Shown: positions 52,612 through 61,346 of the stretch, piece after piece
Layout: each line of letters begins with the position of its first letter
Position numbering within the stretch: position 1 is the first letter of the stretch
Assembly (NCBI RefSeq): GCF_013085465.1
Contig: NZ_CP049838.1
Span: forward strand, 6,696,001-6,760,000
Direction: 5' to 3'
DNA from: Streptomyces asoensis
GTDB taxonomy: Bacteria > Actinomycetota > Actinomycetes > Streptomycetales > Streptomycetaceae
Length of the DNA: 64,000 nt
Translations under genes and position numbers: made by a program
Notes under the pieces: model-generated
What the model was told of the DNA's origin: nothing
Database searches by the model: none
What the model saw: only the letters and a program-made list of their open reading frames with translations

Positions 52612-53433
52612 AACGTCGTCCTCGCCGCACTGCCTGCTGAACCAGGGCGGGAAAACGAGGACTTCGCCGCCGCGGCTGCCGGGGCGGCTGTTCTCCTGGA
52701 CGGGGCCGGCGTGGCCGGGGCGGAGACCGGGTGCACGCACGGCATCGCCTGGTTCTCCTCGACACTGGGCGGGCTGCTGCTGAGCACCATCACCGCACAA
52801 CCTGCCCGGCCGCTTGCCGACTGCCTGGCCGACTCCATCCGGGTCGTTCGGTCCTTGCATGAGGACAGCTGCGATCTGACCTATCGGGCCAGCCCGACCA
52901 GTACCGTCGTTGCCGTCCGGGTCGGCGCGGGAGCTCTGGAATACGTCGTGCTCGGTGATTCGACGCTCCTCCTCGCCGACGAGGACGGGAAGACGACTGC
53001 CATCACCGACCAGCGCCTGGACGAGGTCGGCAAGCGGCTCCGCGGTCCAGTCGACGAACTGCTCACGGGCTCACCCGAACATGCTGCCGCCCTGGCCCGG
53101 TACCGGGATGCCCTTACGGGGCTCCGCAATCGGTCGGGCGGCTTCTGGATCGCCGGGCCCGATGCGCAAGCGGCCGAACACGCCCTGACCGGGGTGGTAC
53201 CGCTGGAGAACCTGGCGTCCGTAACGCTGCTGAGCGACGGGGCGACGCGCCTTGTCGACTCCTTTGACATCGCTACTTGGGAAGGGACGTTGTCAGTCCT
53301 CAGCTCTGCCGGGCCCGGTGAACTGATCCGCCGTGTGAGGGAAGCAGAGACCGGCGACCCTGATGGTCGGCGCTGGCCGAGCGGCAAAGCGCAGGACGAT
53401 GCCACTGTTCTTCACTGGGTGCTGTCGGAGTAA
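52608..53433 (+). pseudogene. PP2C-like phosphatase with an apparent +1 frameshift after the start
   Basis: A GTG at 52608 overlaps the previous stop (GTGA), but reads into TGA after ten codons. If one A of the AAA at 52611-52613 is removed, the frame becomes a start followed by VVLAALPAEPGRENEDFAAA, restoring the conserved NEDF metal motif, and continues VLLDGAG, LLSDGATRLVDSF and AQDDATVLHWVL to 53433. It is a clear paralogue of the phosphatase at 347-1153. As sequenced, only an internal GTG at 52711 could start it, losing NEDF. Either a real inactivation, a frameshift event or a sequencing error. Confidence 0.75.
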
Positions 53434-53461
53434 CCGGCGCTGCCCCTGCTCTCGTCCTCGC

Positions 53462-54772
53462 TCAGATGCGATAGGCCCCTGCTGGTACACCGCGGGTGAC
53501 GCCGTACGGGGTCAAGGCGATGACGCCGGTTCCCCGTGACGGTGTGTCGGGGCCGATGTGGAGAGGGCTGACGCCGTAGGAGTCGGCGAGGTCGGCGGCG
53601 AGGTCGTGCGCGGCCCACTGCCACTCGTCCTCGTCCTCCTGGCTTTCCTGCGCCGGGTCCCAGGCGGGTTGCAGCCCCAGTTCCGTACGACGTGCTCGCT
53701 CGTACGGCACGGGTTCGCCGAGGGTGAGCAACTCGTCCTCTCCCACGCCTGTTTCGCAGTACCGCCGGACCACTACGCCGTGTTCGGCGATGAGCCAGGC
53801 GGAGCCGTCTCCCTGGCCTCCGTAGTAGTAGGCATGCGCCCGCCCGTAGCGGACGCTGAGTTCGGTGCACAGGCGCAGGACGTCATCGCGACGTTCCTCG
53901 CCGCTTGGGTCGCACCAGGCGCCGAGGACGAGAGTCCATCCGTTCAGCTCGGGCGTCACGAAGACCCGTTCGTAGCCGGTGTAGGGGTCTTCGTCGTCGC
54001 CGCAGCCGTGGCCGTCGGCGTCGACGATGTCGTTGCCGAGGGCGAAGGTCACAGGTCTTGGGTCGACCACGCCGAGGGCGCGCAAGATGCCGGTCTGGTC
54101 GCCGCTCGGGAGGGCGATCCAGTGATTCCAGCACCCCCACATTCCTTCGGGCCGGTCGTCCGGGAGCTTGACGCGTATGAGTCGTTCGATCGCGGCCACG
54201 TCGGCGGCGGACAGTGCGGGCTCCCCGCCCAGGGCGGCGAGCACCGTTAGCGCTCGCGCTCGCTGTTCTCCCGGCCCCACCTCCCGAATGCGCTGGAGCA
54301 GTGGAATCACGTGCGGTCCCTGGAAGACCAGGGTGTCTTGTGCCTGGCGGGCGACTTCCTGGTCCGGATCTCCGAGCAGCGGCAGCAGGGCGGCCACGGC
54401 TGACCGGCCGGCTTCGCCGCAGTACTGGATTCCGCGGACCGCTTCGCGGCGTACCAGCGGCACGGGATGGGAGAGGGCCGCGGTGTAGCGCTCCAGGAAG
54501 GCTGGACCGACGTGAGAGAACGCAAGGGCTATGTGCTTGAGGGAGCGCTCATCGGACGCGGAGACGAGAGCCTGGAGCAATCCATCGAAGCCCGAGTCCC
54601 CGATCCGCTGGAGGACGTCGGTGATCGGCCGCCAGGGCACGGGGGAATCTGCGGCTGTCAGCGCCCGTATCAGCTGCTCCACTGCGCCGCTCCCGAGCGC
54701 GACCAGGGCGTCTGCCGCTGCTTCGCGTCGGTCCGGCACCCCGAGGTCCCGGACCAAGTCGGTGTCCACCAC
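53462..54772 (-). CDS. HEAT-repeat protein
   Basis: 436 aa. Residues 10-190 are HEAT-like helical repeats (RREAAADALVALGSGAVEQL, YTAALSHPVPLVRREAVRGI, SAVAALLPLLGDPDQEVARQ). The second half is a distinct mixed domain with acidic patches (DGHGCGDDEDPYTGYERVFV, YYYGGQGDGSAWLIAEHGVV). ATG/GTG near 54772. HEAT repeats usually bind proteins or nucleic acid. It is divergent from the transfer operon and shares the site-rich promoter region. Function not known. Confidence 0.8.
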   Translation of the reverse strand: MVDTDLVRDLGVPDRREAAADALVALGSGAVEQLIRALTAADSPVPWRPITDVLQRIGDSGFDGLLQALVSASDERSLKHIALAFSHVGPAFLERYTAALSHPVPLVRREAVRGIQYCGEAGRSAVAALLPLLGDPDQEVARQAQDTLVFQGPHVIPLLQRIREVGPGEQRARALTVLAALGGEPALSAADVAAIERLIRVKLPDDRPEGMWGCWNHWIALPSGDQTGILRALGVVDPRPVTFALGNDIVDADGHGCGDDEDPYTGYERVFVTPELNGWTLVLGAWCDPSGEERRDDVLRLCTELSVRYGRAHAYYYGGQGDGSAWLIAEHGVVVRRYCETGVGEDELLTLGEPVPYERARRTELGLQPAWDPAQESQEDEDEWQWAAHDLAADLADSYGVSPLHIGPDTPSRGTGVIALTPYGVTRGVPAGAYRI

Positions 54773-54851
54773 GTTCCTCCAGGAAGTCGACCGGTGCCGG
54801 ACGCATCATCGTGCAGGGGTCTGACACTGGCCGTGCGACCTTCTCGTATAT

Positions 54852-54942
54852 CCCCCTAGACGGTTGACGGTCCGTCGGTCTAACGTAGTCGTCAATCCCC
54901 CTAGACAGTTCGGGCGGGTCGCCCCTCTGCTGTCTAGGGGGG
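54852..54942. promoter_or_regulatory. Cluster of three GTCTAGGGGG half-sites in the transfer-operon promoter
   Basis: CCCCCTAGAC occurs at 54852-54861 and 54897-54906, and the inverse GTCTAGGGGGG at 54932-54942. A TTGACG -35 candidate is at 54864-54869. The region sits between the divergent HEAT-repeat gene and the SCO3933-type regulator that opens the transfer operon. Confidence 0.8.
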
Positions 54943-54998
54943 TATCCAACTCAAGCGGTGCGGACTGAACGCATCGCCAACCAAGTGAGGTTCACGAA

Positions 54999-55346
54999 AT
55001 GCGTGTCATCCCCGTAGACGTCTCGGCCGCGACGCTCCTCGTCACCAAGCTGCCCGAGGTCAAGGTGAAGGACCGTCAGACCGGTGAGATCGCCGTCGAC
55101 CCGGTGACCAACGACCGGCTCATGGTGCTGGAGCTGGTGTTCATCGCGGCGGGCGGTTCGGACATGATCAAGGTCACCGTTCCCGAGAAGGGCATCGGTG
55201 AAGGCCTGGTGATGGGAGCTCCGGTCATCCTGCCCGGCCTCATCGCCCGGCCGTGGGAGAGCGAGTTCGGCGGACGGATGCGTCACGGTATCGCCTACCG
55301 GGCGGACGCTGTCATGGTCAACGCCCCGGCTCCGGTGCAGGGCTGA
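54999..55346 (+). CDS. SCO3933-type AICE regulatory protein
   Basis: 115 aa. The sequence RVIPVDVSAATLLVTKLPEV, VDPVTNDRLMVLELVFIAAG, YRADAVMVNAPAP fits the small family that precedes the tra gene in many AICEs, called SCO3933-family regulators. Its mechanism is not defined. First gene of the transfer/replication operon; the translocase gene follows by 5 bp. Confidence 0.85.
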   Translation: MRVIPVDVSAATLLVTKLPEVKVKDRQTGEIAVDPVTNDRLMVLELVFIAAGGSDMIKVTVPEKGIGEGLVMGAPVILPGLIARPWESEFGGRMRHGIAYRADAVMVNAPAPVQG

Positions 55347-55351
55347 ACGCC

Positions 55352-56716
55352 ATGACTGACACCGTCTGGACGCTGGCACTGTGCCTGCTGGCACTCGCCG
55401 CCCTGCTGGTCCTGCGCCGCCGCGCACCGGTCGCGTTCTGGTGGTTGGTCGGCTACCCGTTCGTCGCGCTGCGCGTGTTCACCACCTACCGGGCCACGAT
55501 GGACGCGTGCGGCCTGACGGTCCCGGCCTCGGCCGTCCGTCGGGCCACGGCCCGGATGATCGGAAGGGAAGCCGCCCCCGTCCCGCCTCGGCGGTCGCTG
55601 CCGTGGCCCACCGGGTCCGGGCTCGTGATGCGGCTGCGCATGGCGACCGGGCAGGCTCCCGAGGACTTCATGGCCTCGGCCGACCGGCTGCGCCACGCCT
55701 GGGCCGCGCACGCCGTACACATCCGCCCCACCAAGCCGGGCTGGCTCGAACTGCGCCTGATCGGCTGGGACGTTCTCTCCGACGTGCAGCCCGCACGGCG
55801 GTGGAAGCAGCGCGGGCCGCTCACCCTCCCGCTGGCGCTGCGGGATGACGGACGGTGGCACGTACGGGACTTCCGCGCCGTGCCGCATGAACTCATCCTC
55901 GGAGCGACGCAGTCCGGCAAGTCTGTCTACCTGCGGAACCTGGTGTGCGGCCTGGCCCGGCAACGGGTCGTGCTCGTCGGCGTCGACTGCAAATGGGGCG
56001 TCGAACTGGCTCCGTTCGCGCCCCGGTTGTCTGCGCTCGCCGATACCCCGGACCGGGCGAACGAACTCCTTGACGTCCTGCTGGAAGAGATGGAGGCACG
56101 GTTCCGCCTGATCGGTCTCTCGTCCGCTGCGGGCCCGGACGCCGTGCTCACCTCGGACGTGTGGGGGCTGCCGGACACGGTACGGCCGGTGCCGGTCGTG
56201 GTCGTCGTCGACGAGGTCGCCGAACTCTTCCTCGCCGCGAGCCGCGACGATGAGAAGCGACGCGACGCCATGGTCACCAAGCTGATCCGCATCGCCCAGC
56301 TCGGCCGCGCGGCCGGCATCTACCTCGAAGTGTGCGGGCAGCGCTTCGGCTCCGAACTCGGCAAGGGCGCGACCATGCTCCGCGCCCAGCTCACCGGCCG
56401 CATCTGCCACCGGGTCAATGACGAGTCCTCGGCGAACATGGCGCTCGCCGACATCTCTCCGGAAGCGGCCCTCGCCGCCACCTCCATCCCGGCCGAACGG
56501 CCCGGCGTCGCGATCGTCGGCGACTCCTCCAGCGGCTGGTCCCGCGCGCGCTCACCGCACCTGTCCCTCGACGAGGCAGCGGCCATCTGCCGCAACACCT
56601 CCGCCCTGGTGCCGGAACTGCCCCGCCTCGACTCCTTCCGGCCCGGCGTCGCCGTCGAGTCCTTCAAGGCGCTCACCCCGGCCGGCGTGCCTACCGCCCG
56701 CCCGGTGACCGAGTAG
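55352..56716 (+). CDS. FtsK/SpoIIIE-type conjugative DNA translocase (TraB/TraSA)
   Basis: 454 aa, ATG 55352. Two N-terminal membrane segments (LALCLLALAALLVL, VAFWWLVGYPFVAL), then the ATPase with Walker A LILGATQSGKSVYL and Walker B PVVVVVDEVAELFL, and SANMALADISPEAALAATSI near the end. In AICEs such as pSAM2 one such protein moves double-stranded DNA between hyphae; no other secretion machinery is needed. Length and motifs are complete. Confidence 0.94.
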   Translation: MTDTVWTLALCLLALAALLVLRRRAPVAFWWLVGYPFVALRVFTTYRATMDACGLTVPASAVRRATARMIGREAAPVPPRRSLPWPTGSGLVMRLRMATGQAPEDFMASADRLRHAWAAHAVHIRPTKPGWLELRLIGWDVLSDVQPARRWKQRGPLTLPLALRDDGRWHVRDFRAVPHELILGATQSGKSVYLRNLVCGLARQRVVLVGVDCKWGVELAPFAPRLSALADTPDRANELLDVLLEEMEARFRLIGLSSAAGPDAVLTSDVWGLPDTVRPVPVVVVVDEVAELFLAASRDDEKRRDAMVTKLIRIAQLGRAAGIYLEVCGQRFGSELGKGATMLRAQLTGRICHRVNDESSANMALADISPEAALAATSIPAERPGVAIVGDSSSGWSRARSPHLSLDEAAAICRNTSALVPELPRLDSFRPGVAVESFKALTPAGVPTARPVTE

Positions 56717-56803
56717 CCGCACCACCCTCCCCACGGTCGGCGTGACCGCCTCGCGCCGCATCCCTACCCCTCCCATGCCTCGAACAGGAAGGAACCCGAG
56801 CCG

Positions 56804-57517
56804 ATGCGCGCCCAGTTGGCCCGTGTGGACGCCGTGATCGTCCAAGCCGTCATCGCGGGTGCCCTGTCCTTCTCGCACCTTCACGACCTCGCCGACGCGG
56901 CCGGACAGGGCGGCTGGAAGGCATGGGCCTATCCCGTCTCCGTCGACCTGCTGCTCGTCGCCGCCTGGCGCCGGATGCGCGAACAGCAGCGCGCCGGGCA
57001 ACCGGCCGGGGGACCGCGGCTGTGGTTCCTGATCGCCCTGGCCGCATCCCTCGGGGCCAACATCGCCACCGCCGGGCTCCTCGACCTGGACGACGTTCCC
57101 GCGTCGCTCCGCGTCGTGGTGGCCGGCTGGCCCGCCGTCGCCTTCTTCGGCGGAACCCTGCTCGCCCACACACCACGCACCCCGGACGCGCCGACAGGCA
57201 CGGTGACACCCGCGGCGGACACCGAACCGGCCCCCGTTCCGGCTGCGGTCGACGCGCCCGAACATGACGCGCTTCCGGCCCTGGTCACGGGCCCGGACTC
57301 CGATTCGGAGCCGCCCGCAACCCCCGAACCAGTCGCGGCTGTCCCCGCTCCGACGCCTGCCCCGGCCGTCACCCTCCCGCCCGCTCTCGTCGACCGTGCC
57401 CAGGCCCTGGCCGAGGAACACCGCGCCACCACCGGTCTCGCCGCCGACCCCGACGCCGTCCGCGCCCGCCTGGGCCTGCCTCCATCCATGACGCCCGCTG
57501 TCGCCGCCCACCTCTGA
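56804..57517 (+). CDS. SpdB-like membrane protein (DUF2637)
   Basis: 237 aa. About four membrane helices in the first 130 residues (VIVQAVIAGALSFSHLHDLA, WAYPVSVDLLLVAAWRRM, LWFLIALAASLGANIATAGL) as in DUF2637/SpdB proteins. A Pro/Ala linker and a C-terminal helical domain (VDRAQALAEEHRATTGLAAD) follow. Spd proteins help spread the element through septa of the recipient mycelium. Part of the transfer operon. Confidence 0.88.
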   Translation: MRAQLARVDAVIVQAVIAGALSFSHLHDLADAAGQGGWKAWAYPVSVDLLLVAAWRRMREQQRAGQPAGGPRLWFLIALAASLGANIATAGLLDLDDVPASLRVVVAGWPAVAFFGGTLLAHTPRTPDAPTGTVTPAADTEPAPVPAAVDAPEHDALPALVTGPDSDSEPPATPEPVAAVPAPTPAPAVTLPPALVDRAQALAEEHRATTGLAADPDAVRARLGLPPSMTPAVAAHL

Positions 57518-57532
57518 GAAGGGACGAACACC

Positions 57533-57712
57533 GTGAACCCGCGCTTCCGCAACGTCCGCCGCATCGGCCCCGTGCAGGTCGCGTCCTACATCGCCCGCGG
57601 CCGAAACCGCCACCTCGCCGCCTGCACCGCACCCCGCTGCGACTTCTCCACCGAGTACGACAGCCGCGCCGCCGCCGAACTCGCCGCCCGCACCCACCGC
57701 TGCAAGGCCTGA
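57533..57712 (+). CDS. Mobile element transfer protein (SpdA-like, 59 aa)
   Basis: GTG 57533, preceded by AAGGGACG. Small basic protein with RIGPVQVASYIARGRNRHLA and CTAPRCDFSTEYDSRAAAEL; two or three Cys plus His suggest a zinc-knuckle-like fold. It corresponds to the short transfer proteins found between spdB and rep in AICEs. Confidence 0.8.
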   Translation: MNPRFRNVRRIGPVQVASYIARGRNRHLAACTAPRCDFSTEYDSRAAAELAARTHRCKA

Positions 57713-57727
57713 GAGGAGACCGCTGCC

Positions 57728-57883
57728 ATGACTGTCCCGCTCTGGTTCGCCGTGCTCGTCGTCGCCGTCCTCGGCATCCAGCTCGCCCGCCCGCCGTGGT
57801 GGCTGGTCGCCCTACTCCTCCTCGGCGGCTACCTCGTGGCCAACAGCGTCCTCGCCCCCGCCGTCGCCACGCTCCTCGACTGA
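57728..57883 (+). CDS. Small two-helix membrane protein of the Spd cluster
   Basis: 51 aa, ATG 57728 with GAGGAG upstream. Almost entirely two membrane helices (LWFAVLVVAVLGIQL, WWLVALLLLGGYLVANSVL). Similar tiny membrane proteins stand at this position in other AICE transfer operons. Confidence 0.75.
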   Translation: MTVPLWFAVLVVAVLGIQLARPPWWLVALLLLGGYLVANSVLAPAVATLLD

Positions 57884-57902
57884 CCACAGAAGGGACCGCC
57901 CC

Positions 57903-58229
57903 GTGTTCACACCCAAGTACCCCCGCCTGGACACCGCCCCGATCACCACCATCACGCCCCCGACGACCTACAGCCCGTCGGTCTACAACCCCACCGCCTA
58001 CGCCCCGGCCCCGGCCCCGATGGCCCCCGCCTCCAACCGGCCGGCGGTCCAACTCACCCCGGGCAGCGTGCTCACCCTCGTCGCCGGTGGGGGAGCCCTG
58101 GTCCTGGTCGTCGGCGCGGTCCTGGTCTCCATGCTCCTCGCGGTCGCCGTCACTGCCGCTTCCGTGGCCGTCTGCGCGGTCGTCTGCGCGGTCGTCATCC
58201 GCTCGATCCTCAAGAGCGACCGCCGCTGA
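57903..58229 (+). CDS. SpdD-like protein
   Basis: 108 aa, GTG 57903. A Pro/Thr/Tyr-rich first half (YPRLDTAPITTITPPTTYSP) and one or two long hydrophobic helices at the end (LTLVAGGGALVLVVGAVLV, AVTAASVAVCAVVCAVVI). This matches SpdD proteins of AICEs, thought to aid spread. Last gene before the rep promoter. Confidence 0.82.
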   Translation: MFTPKYPRLDTAPITTITPPTTYSPSVYNPTAYAPAPAPMAPASNRPAVQLTPGSVLTLVAGGGALVLVVGAVLVSMLLAVAVTAASVAVCAVVCAVVIRSILKSDRR

Positions 58230-58263
58230 CCTCATCTGCGCAGCATCCCGGCCTGCCCACGGT

Positions 58264-58279
58264 GTCTAGCCCCCTATGC
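58264..58279. promoter_or_regulatory. Imperfect GTCTAG site before rep
   Basis: GTCTAGCCCCCTATGC, the same form as 51148-51165 with two mismatches in the right arm. It lies 57 bp before ATG 58336 of rep. Confidence 0.6.
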
Positions 58280-58335
58280 AGGCCGGGGTGCTGTGCCCGT
58301 CTCGAACTTCCGCCCCTCCAAGGAGGCACCCGCAC

Positions 58336-59703
58336 ATGCGCCCCCAGGCTCCTGCTGGAGCCATCCGCCAACTGGCCGCCCTCGCCCAGTACGGCGACCT
58401 CAGCACCTACGCACACCAGGTTCAGCGGCTCGGCGGCTGCGAGCGGCCCGTACGGATGGAGGGCCACCGCCTCGACGTCCACGCAGCAACCGGCGAAATC
58501 GTCCGCGAGATCTTCGACCGCGACCTTCCCGCCGGACAGCTCCTCATCCGCTGCAACAACCGCCGCGCGACCCGCTGCGCCGCCTGCGCCGAGGTCTACC
58601 GCAAGGACACCTACCACCTCGTCACGGCCGGCCTGAGCGGCGGCAAGGGGATCGGCCCGGCCGTCGCCCAACACCCCCGCGTCTTCGCCACCTTCACCGC
58701 CCCGTCCTTCGGCCCCGTCCACAACCGGCCCGGCGCCGGTCGCTGCCGCTGCGGACGCCTCCACCCGGACGACGACCCCGCCCTCGGCACCCCGCTGAAC
58801 CCGGACCGATACGACTACCGCGACGCCGTCCTCTGGAACGCGCACGCCGGAGCCCTGTGGGCCCGATTCACCACCTACCTACGCCAACAGATCGCCTCCC
58901 GAGCGGACATCACCCGCTCCGAACTGCGCCACTGCCTCAAGCTCTCGTACGCCAAGGTCGCCGAGTACCAGCGGCGCGGAGCCGTGCACTTCCACGCCGT
59001 GATCCGCCTCGACGGCCCTGAAGGTGCTGAGGACTCTCCGCCTGCCTGGGCCACGACAGAACTCCTCACCGACGCGATCCGCTCGGCCGTCCGCCTCGCC
59101 GAGACCCCCGGCCTGACCCTCGCCGGCCACGCCCACACCTTCCGCTTCGGCGAACAGCTCGACATCCGCCCCATCCGCTCCGCCGACTTCACCGGAACCA
59201 CCGACCTGACCAGCCGGGCCGTCGCTGCCTACATCGCCAAGTACGCCACCAAGGGAGCGGAGAGCGCGACCGGCACCATCGACCGCCCGATCCGCAACCC
59301 CATCACCGATCTCATCGGGGCCGACGTCACCGACCATGCCCGACAAATGATCCTCACCTGCTGGCACCTCGGCGGACTGCCAGAACTCGAAGAACTCCGG
59401 CTCCGTAAGTGGGCTCACATGCTCGGTTTCCGCGGCCACTTCTCCACCAAGTCCCGCGCGTACTCCGTCACCCTCGGCGCCCTCCGCCAGGAACGGGCCG
59501 ACCACAACGAAGCACTCACCCGCGAACGCGCGGCTCTGGCCGGCCACCCCCTCCCGGACCCGGACACCGTGCTTGTCCTCTCTCATTGGCGCTTCGCCGG
59601 TACCGGGCTGACCGCCGCTGAATCCTGGCTCGCCACCTCACGGCGACCCGACGCCTCCGAGACGGAAGGAGACTCGTCGTGGACCGCCGACGAGACGAAC
59701 TGA
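58336..59703 (+). CDS. Rolling-circle replication initiator (RepSA-like)
   Basis: 455 aa, ATG 58336 with AAGGAGG upstream. Cys pairs in IRCNNRRATRCAACAE and RCRCGRLHPDDD may bind zinc. GAVHFHAVIRLDG is the HUH metal site, and AVAAYIAKYATKGAE carries the likely nicking Tyr. This is the pSAM2 RepSA group, which makes the circular AICE replicate before transfer. Complete; the same protein survives as a C-terminal fragment at 41285-41496. Confidence 0.92.
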   Translation: MRPQAPAGAIRQLAALAQYGDLSTYAHQVQRLGGCERPVRMEGHRLDVHAATGEIVREIFDRDLPAGQLLIRCNNRRATRCAACAEVYRKDTYHLVTAGLSGGKGIGPAVAQHPRVFATFTAPSFGPVHNRPGAGRCRCGRLHPDDDPALGTPLNPDRYDYRDAVLWNAHAGALWARFTTYLRQQIASRADITRSELRHCLKLSYAKVAEYQRRGAVHFHAVIRLDGPEGAEDSPPAWATTELLTDAIRSAVRLAETPGLTLAGHAHTFRFGEQLDIRPIRSADFTGTTDLTSRAVAAYIAKYATKGAESATGTIDRPIRNPITDLIGADVTDHARQMILTCWHLGGLPELEELRLRKWAHMLGFRGHFSTKSRAYSVTLGALRQERADHNEALTRERAALAGHPLPDPDTVLVLSHWRFAGTGLTAAESWLATSRRPDASETEGDSSWTADETN

Positions 59704-59873
59704 TGACCGTCCCGCAGATCCTCACCGAGCTGGGCGGAGTCTCCCGCCGCACCTTCTATCGCTGGCGCGAGCTGGGACAGGCTCCGGAAGCGATCAAGCT
59801 CCCGAACGGTGAACTCCGCTTCTGGCGAAGTGACTTCACCTCGTGGCTTCACGGACTCGGGGAGGCGGCGTGA
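59679..59873 (+). CDS. xis: Excisionase (Xis)
   Basis: 64 aa. GTG 59679 has GGAAGGAG 8 nt upstream and overlaps rep by 25 bp; ATG 59703 is an alternative start. HTH: ILTELGGVSRRTFYRWRELG, then LPNGELRFWRSDFTSWL. AICE Xis proteins direct Int toward excision. Overlaps int by a GTGA. Confidence 0.9.
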   Translation: MDRRRDELMTVPQILTELGGVSRRTFYRWRELGQAPEAIKLPNGELRFWRSDFTSWLHGLGEAA

Positions 59874-61252
59874 AGTCCCATGACGTGAAGGTGTGGAGCA
59901 TCCGCAAGCGGCCGTACAAGACCCCGTCGTACGACGTGCGATGGAAGGTCGGCGACGTCCCGCCATTCTCCGAGACCTTCCGGACCAAGGCTCTCGCCGA
60001 CAATTTCCGCGCGAAGCTGCTCCGTGCCGCGCAAAAGGGCGACGCATTCGACACTGAGACCGGTCTGCCGGATTCGATGGCCCCGATCAAAGAGTCCCTC
60101 ACCTGGTACGACTTTGCGCGGGCGTATGTCGCCATGAAATGGCCGCACGCCGCTCCGAACTCCCGCGACAGCCTGAACGAGACGATGACGCTCGTCACGA
60201 CTCACCTCCTGGCCGACCGCGCCGGTCGTCCTGCGGATGACGTGTTGCGGCGTGCCCTACGGGGCTGGGCCTTCGTTGTCCAGGCCCCGGACGAGGAGGC
60301 CCCGCCGGTGGACATCGCCAACGCCCTCCGCTGGGTGGCCAAAGCCTCGCTGCCGCTGACGACGCTCAAGAACCCGGCAGACATCCGCAGCGTCCTCGAC
60401 TCGCTCAAGCTCACCCTTGCTGGTGCTCCGGCCGCCGCAGAGACGGTGCGACGTAAGCGGGCTGTCCTCTTCAACGCCCTGGCCTACGCAGTAGAGCTGG
60501 GGGAGCTCCCGGAGAACCCGGTCACGCTCGTGAAGTGGAAGCTGCCCAAGGTCACGAAGGAAGTTGACCGCCGAGTCGTGGTGAACCCCCGGCAAGCGGC
60601 TGAGCTTCTGGGCGCAGTCTCGTACGTCGGTGGGTACCGCCGGGCCCGTGGGCGCCGACTCGTCGCACTCTTCGCCTGCATGTACTTCGGTGGGCTGCGG
60701 CCGGCGGAAGCCGTGGCTCTGTGCCGTACGGACTGCACGCTGCCGGACAAAGGATGGGGCTCGTTGATCCTGGAGAAGAGCCGGCCGACCGTCGGGAAGC
60801 GCTGGACCGGAACGGGGGAGGTGCACGACAACCGCGGCCTCAAGAATCGACCCGCCAACGAGACCCGCATCGTTCCCGTTCCGCCCCGCCTGGTGCGCAT
60901 GCTCCGGGCTCACATCGAGGAGTTCGGCACGGCCAAGGACGGTCGGCTGTTCGCCAACGAACGTGGGGGAGTGGTCGCCTCGACGACGTACTGGCGTGTC
61001 TGGGACGAGGCGCGGCACCTGGCGCTCACGCCGGAACAGGTGGCCTCGCCGCTGGCGGCTCGACCGTACGACCTGCGGCACGCGGCGCTCTCCTCGTGGC
61101 TCAACGCCGGCGTAGACCCGACAGAGGTTGCGGAGCGAGCGGGCAACAGCGTCGAAGTGCTCCTCAGCCGCTACGCGAAGTGCCTCGACGGGCGACAGGA
61201 CGTCGCCAATCGCCGGATTGCTGAGCTGTTGGACGATGCCCCTCCAGAATGA
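59870..61252 (+). CDS. int: Tyrosine site-specific integrase (Int)
   Basis: 460 aa, GTG 59870 with GGGGAGG upstream. N-terminal arm-binding part (KPYKT-like KRPYKTPSYDVRW, LADNFRAKLLRAAQKG), core-binding region, and the catalytic domain: MYFGGLRPAEAVALC (first Arg), TRIVPVPPRLVRML, YDLRHAALSSWLNAG (second Arg; Tyr replaces the usual His as in related Streptomyces integrases) and LLSRYAKCLDG (catalytic Tyr). It integrates the element into the 3' end of tRNA-Arg, whose att repeat is 1.7 kb downstream. Confidence 0.95.
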   Translation: MKSHDVKVWSIRKRPYKTPSYDVRWKVGDVPPFSETFRTKALADNFRAKLLRAAQKGDAFDTETGLPDSMAPIKESLTWYDFARAYVAMKWPHAAPNSRDSLNETMTLVTTHLLADRAGRPADDVLRRALRGWAFVVQAPDEEAPPVDIANALRWVAKASLPLTTLKNPADIRSVLDSLKLTLAGAPAAAETVRRKRAVLFNALAYAVELGELPENPVTLVKWKLPKVTKEVDRRVVVNPRQAAELLGAVSYVGGYRRARGRRLVALFACMYFGGLRPAEAVALCRTDCTLPDKGWGSLILEKSRPTVGKRWTGTGEVHDNRGLKNRPANETRIVPVPPRLVRMLRAHIEEFGTAKDGRLFANERGGVVASTTYWRVWDEARHLALTPEQVASPLAARPYDLRHAALSSWLNAGVDPTEVAERAGNSVEVLLSRYAKCLDGRQDVANRRIAELLDDAPPE

Positions 61253-61278
61253 GGAGACGGCACAGCCCGATCTACATC

Positions 61279-61312
61279 GAGCGCAGACTACTCACGTGAG
61301 TAGTCTGCGCTC
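61279..61312. repeat. 34-bp perfect palindrome downstream of int
   Basis: The 34 bases from 61279 read the same on both strands, centred on CACGTG at 61293-61298. It begins 27 bp after the int stop and precedes the convergent gene at 61347. It may be a bidirectional terminator, though it has no loop or T-run, or a protein-binding site. Confidence 0.85.
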
Positions 61313-61346
61313 CTCTGTATGGATCGGGCCTTCGGCACCCAGACGT

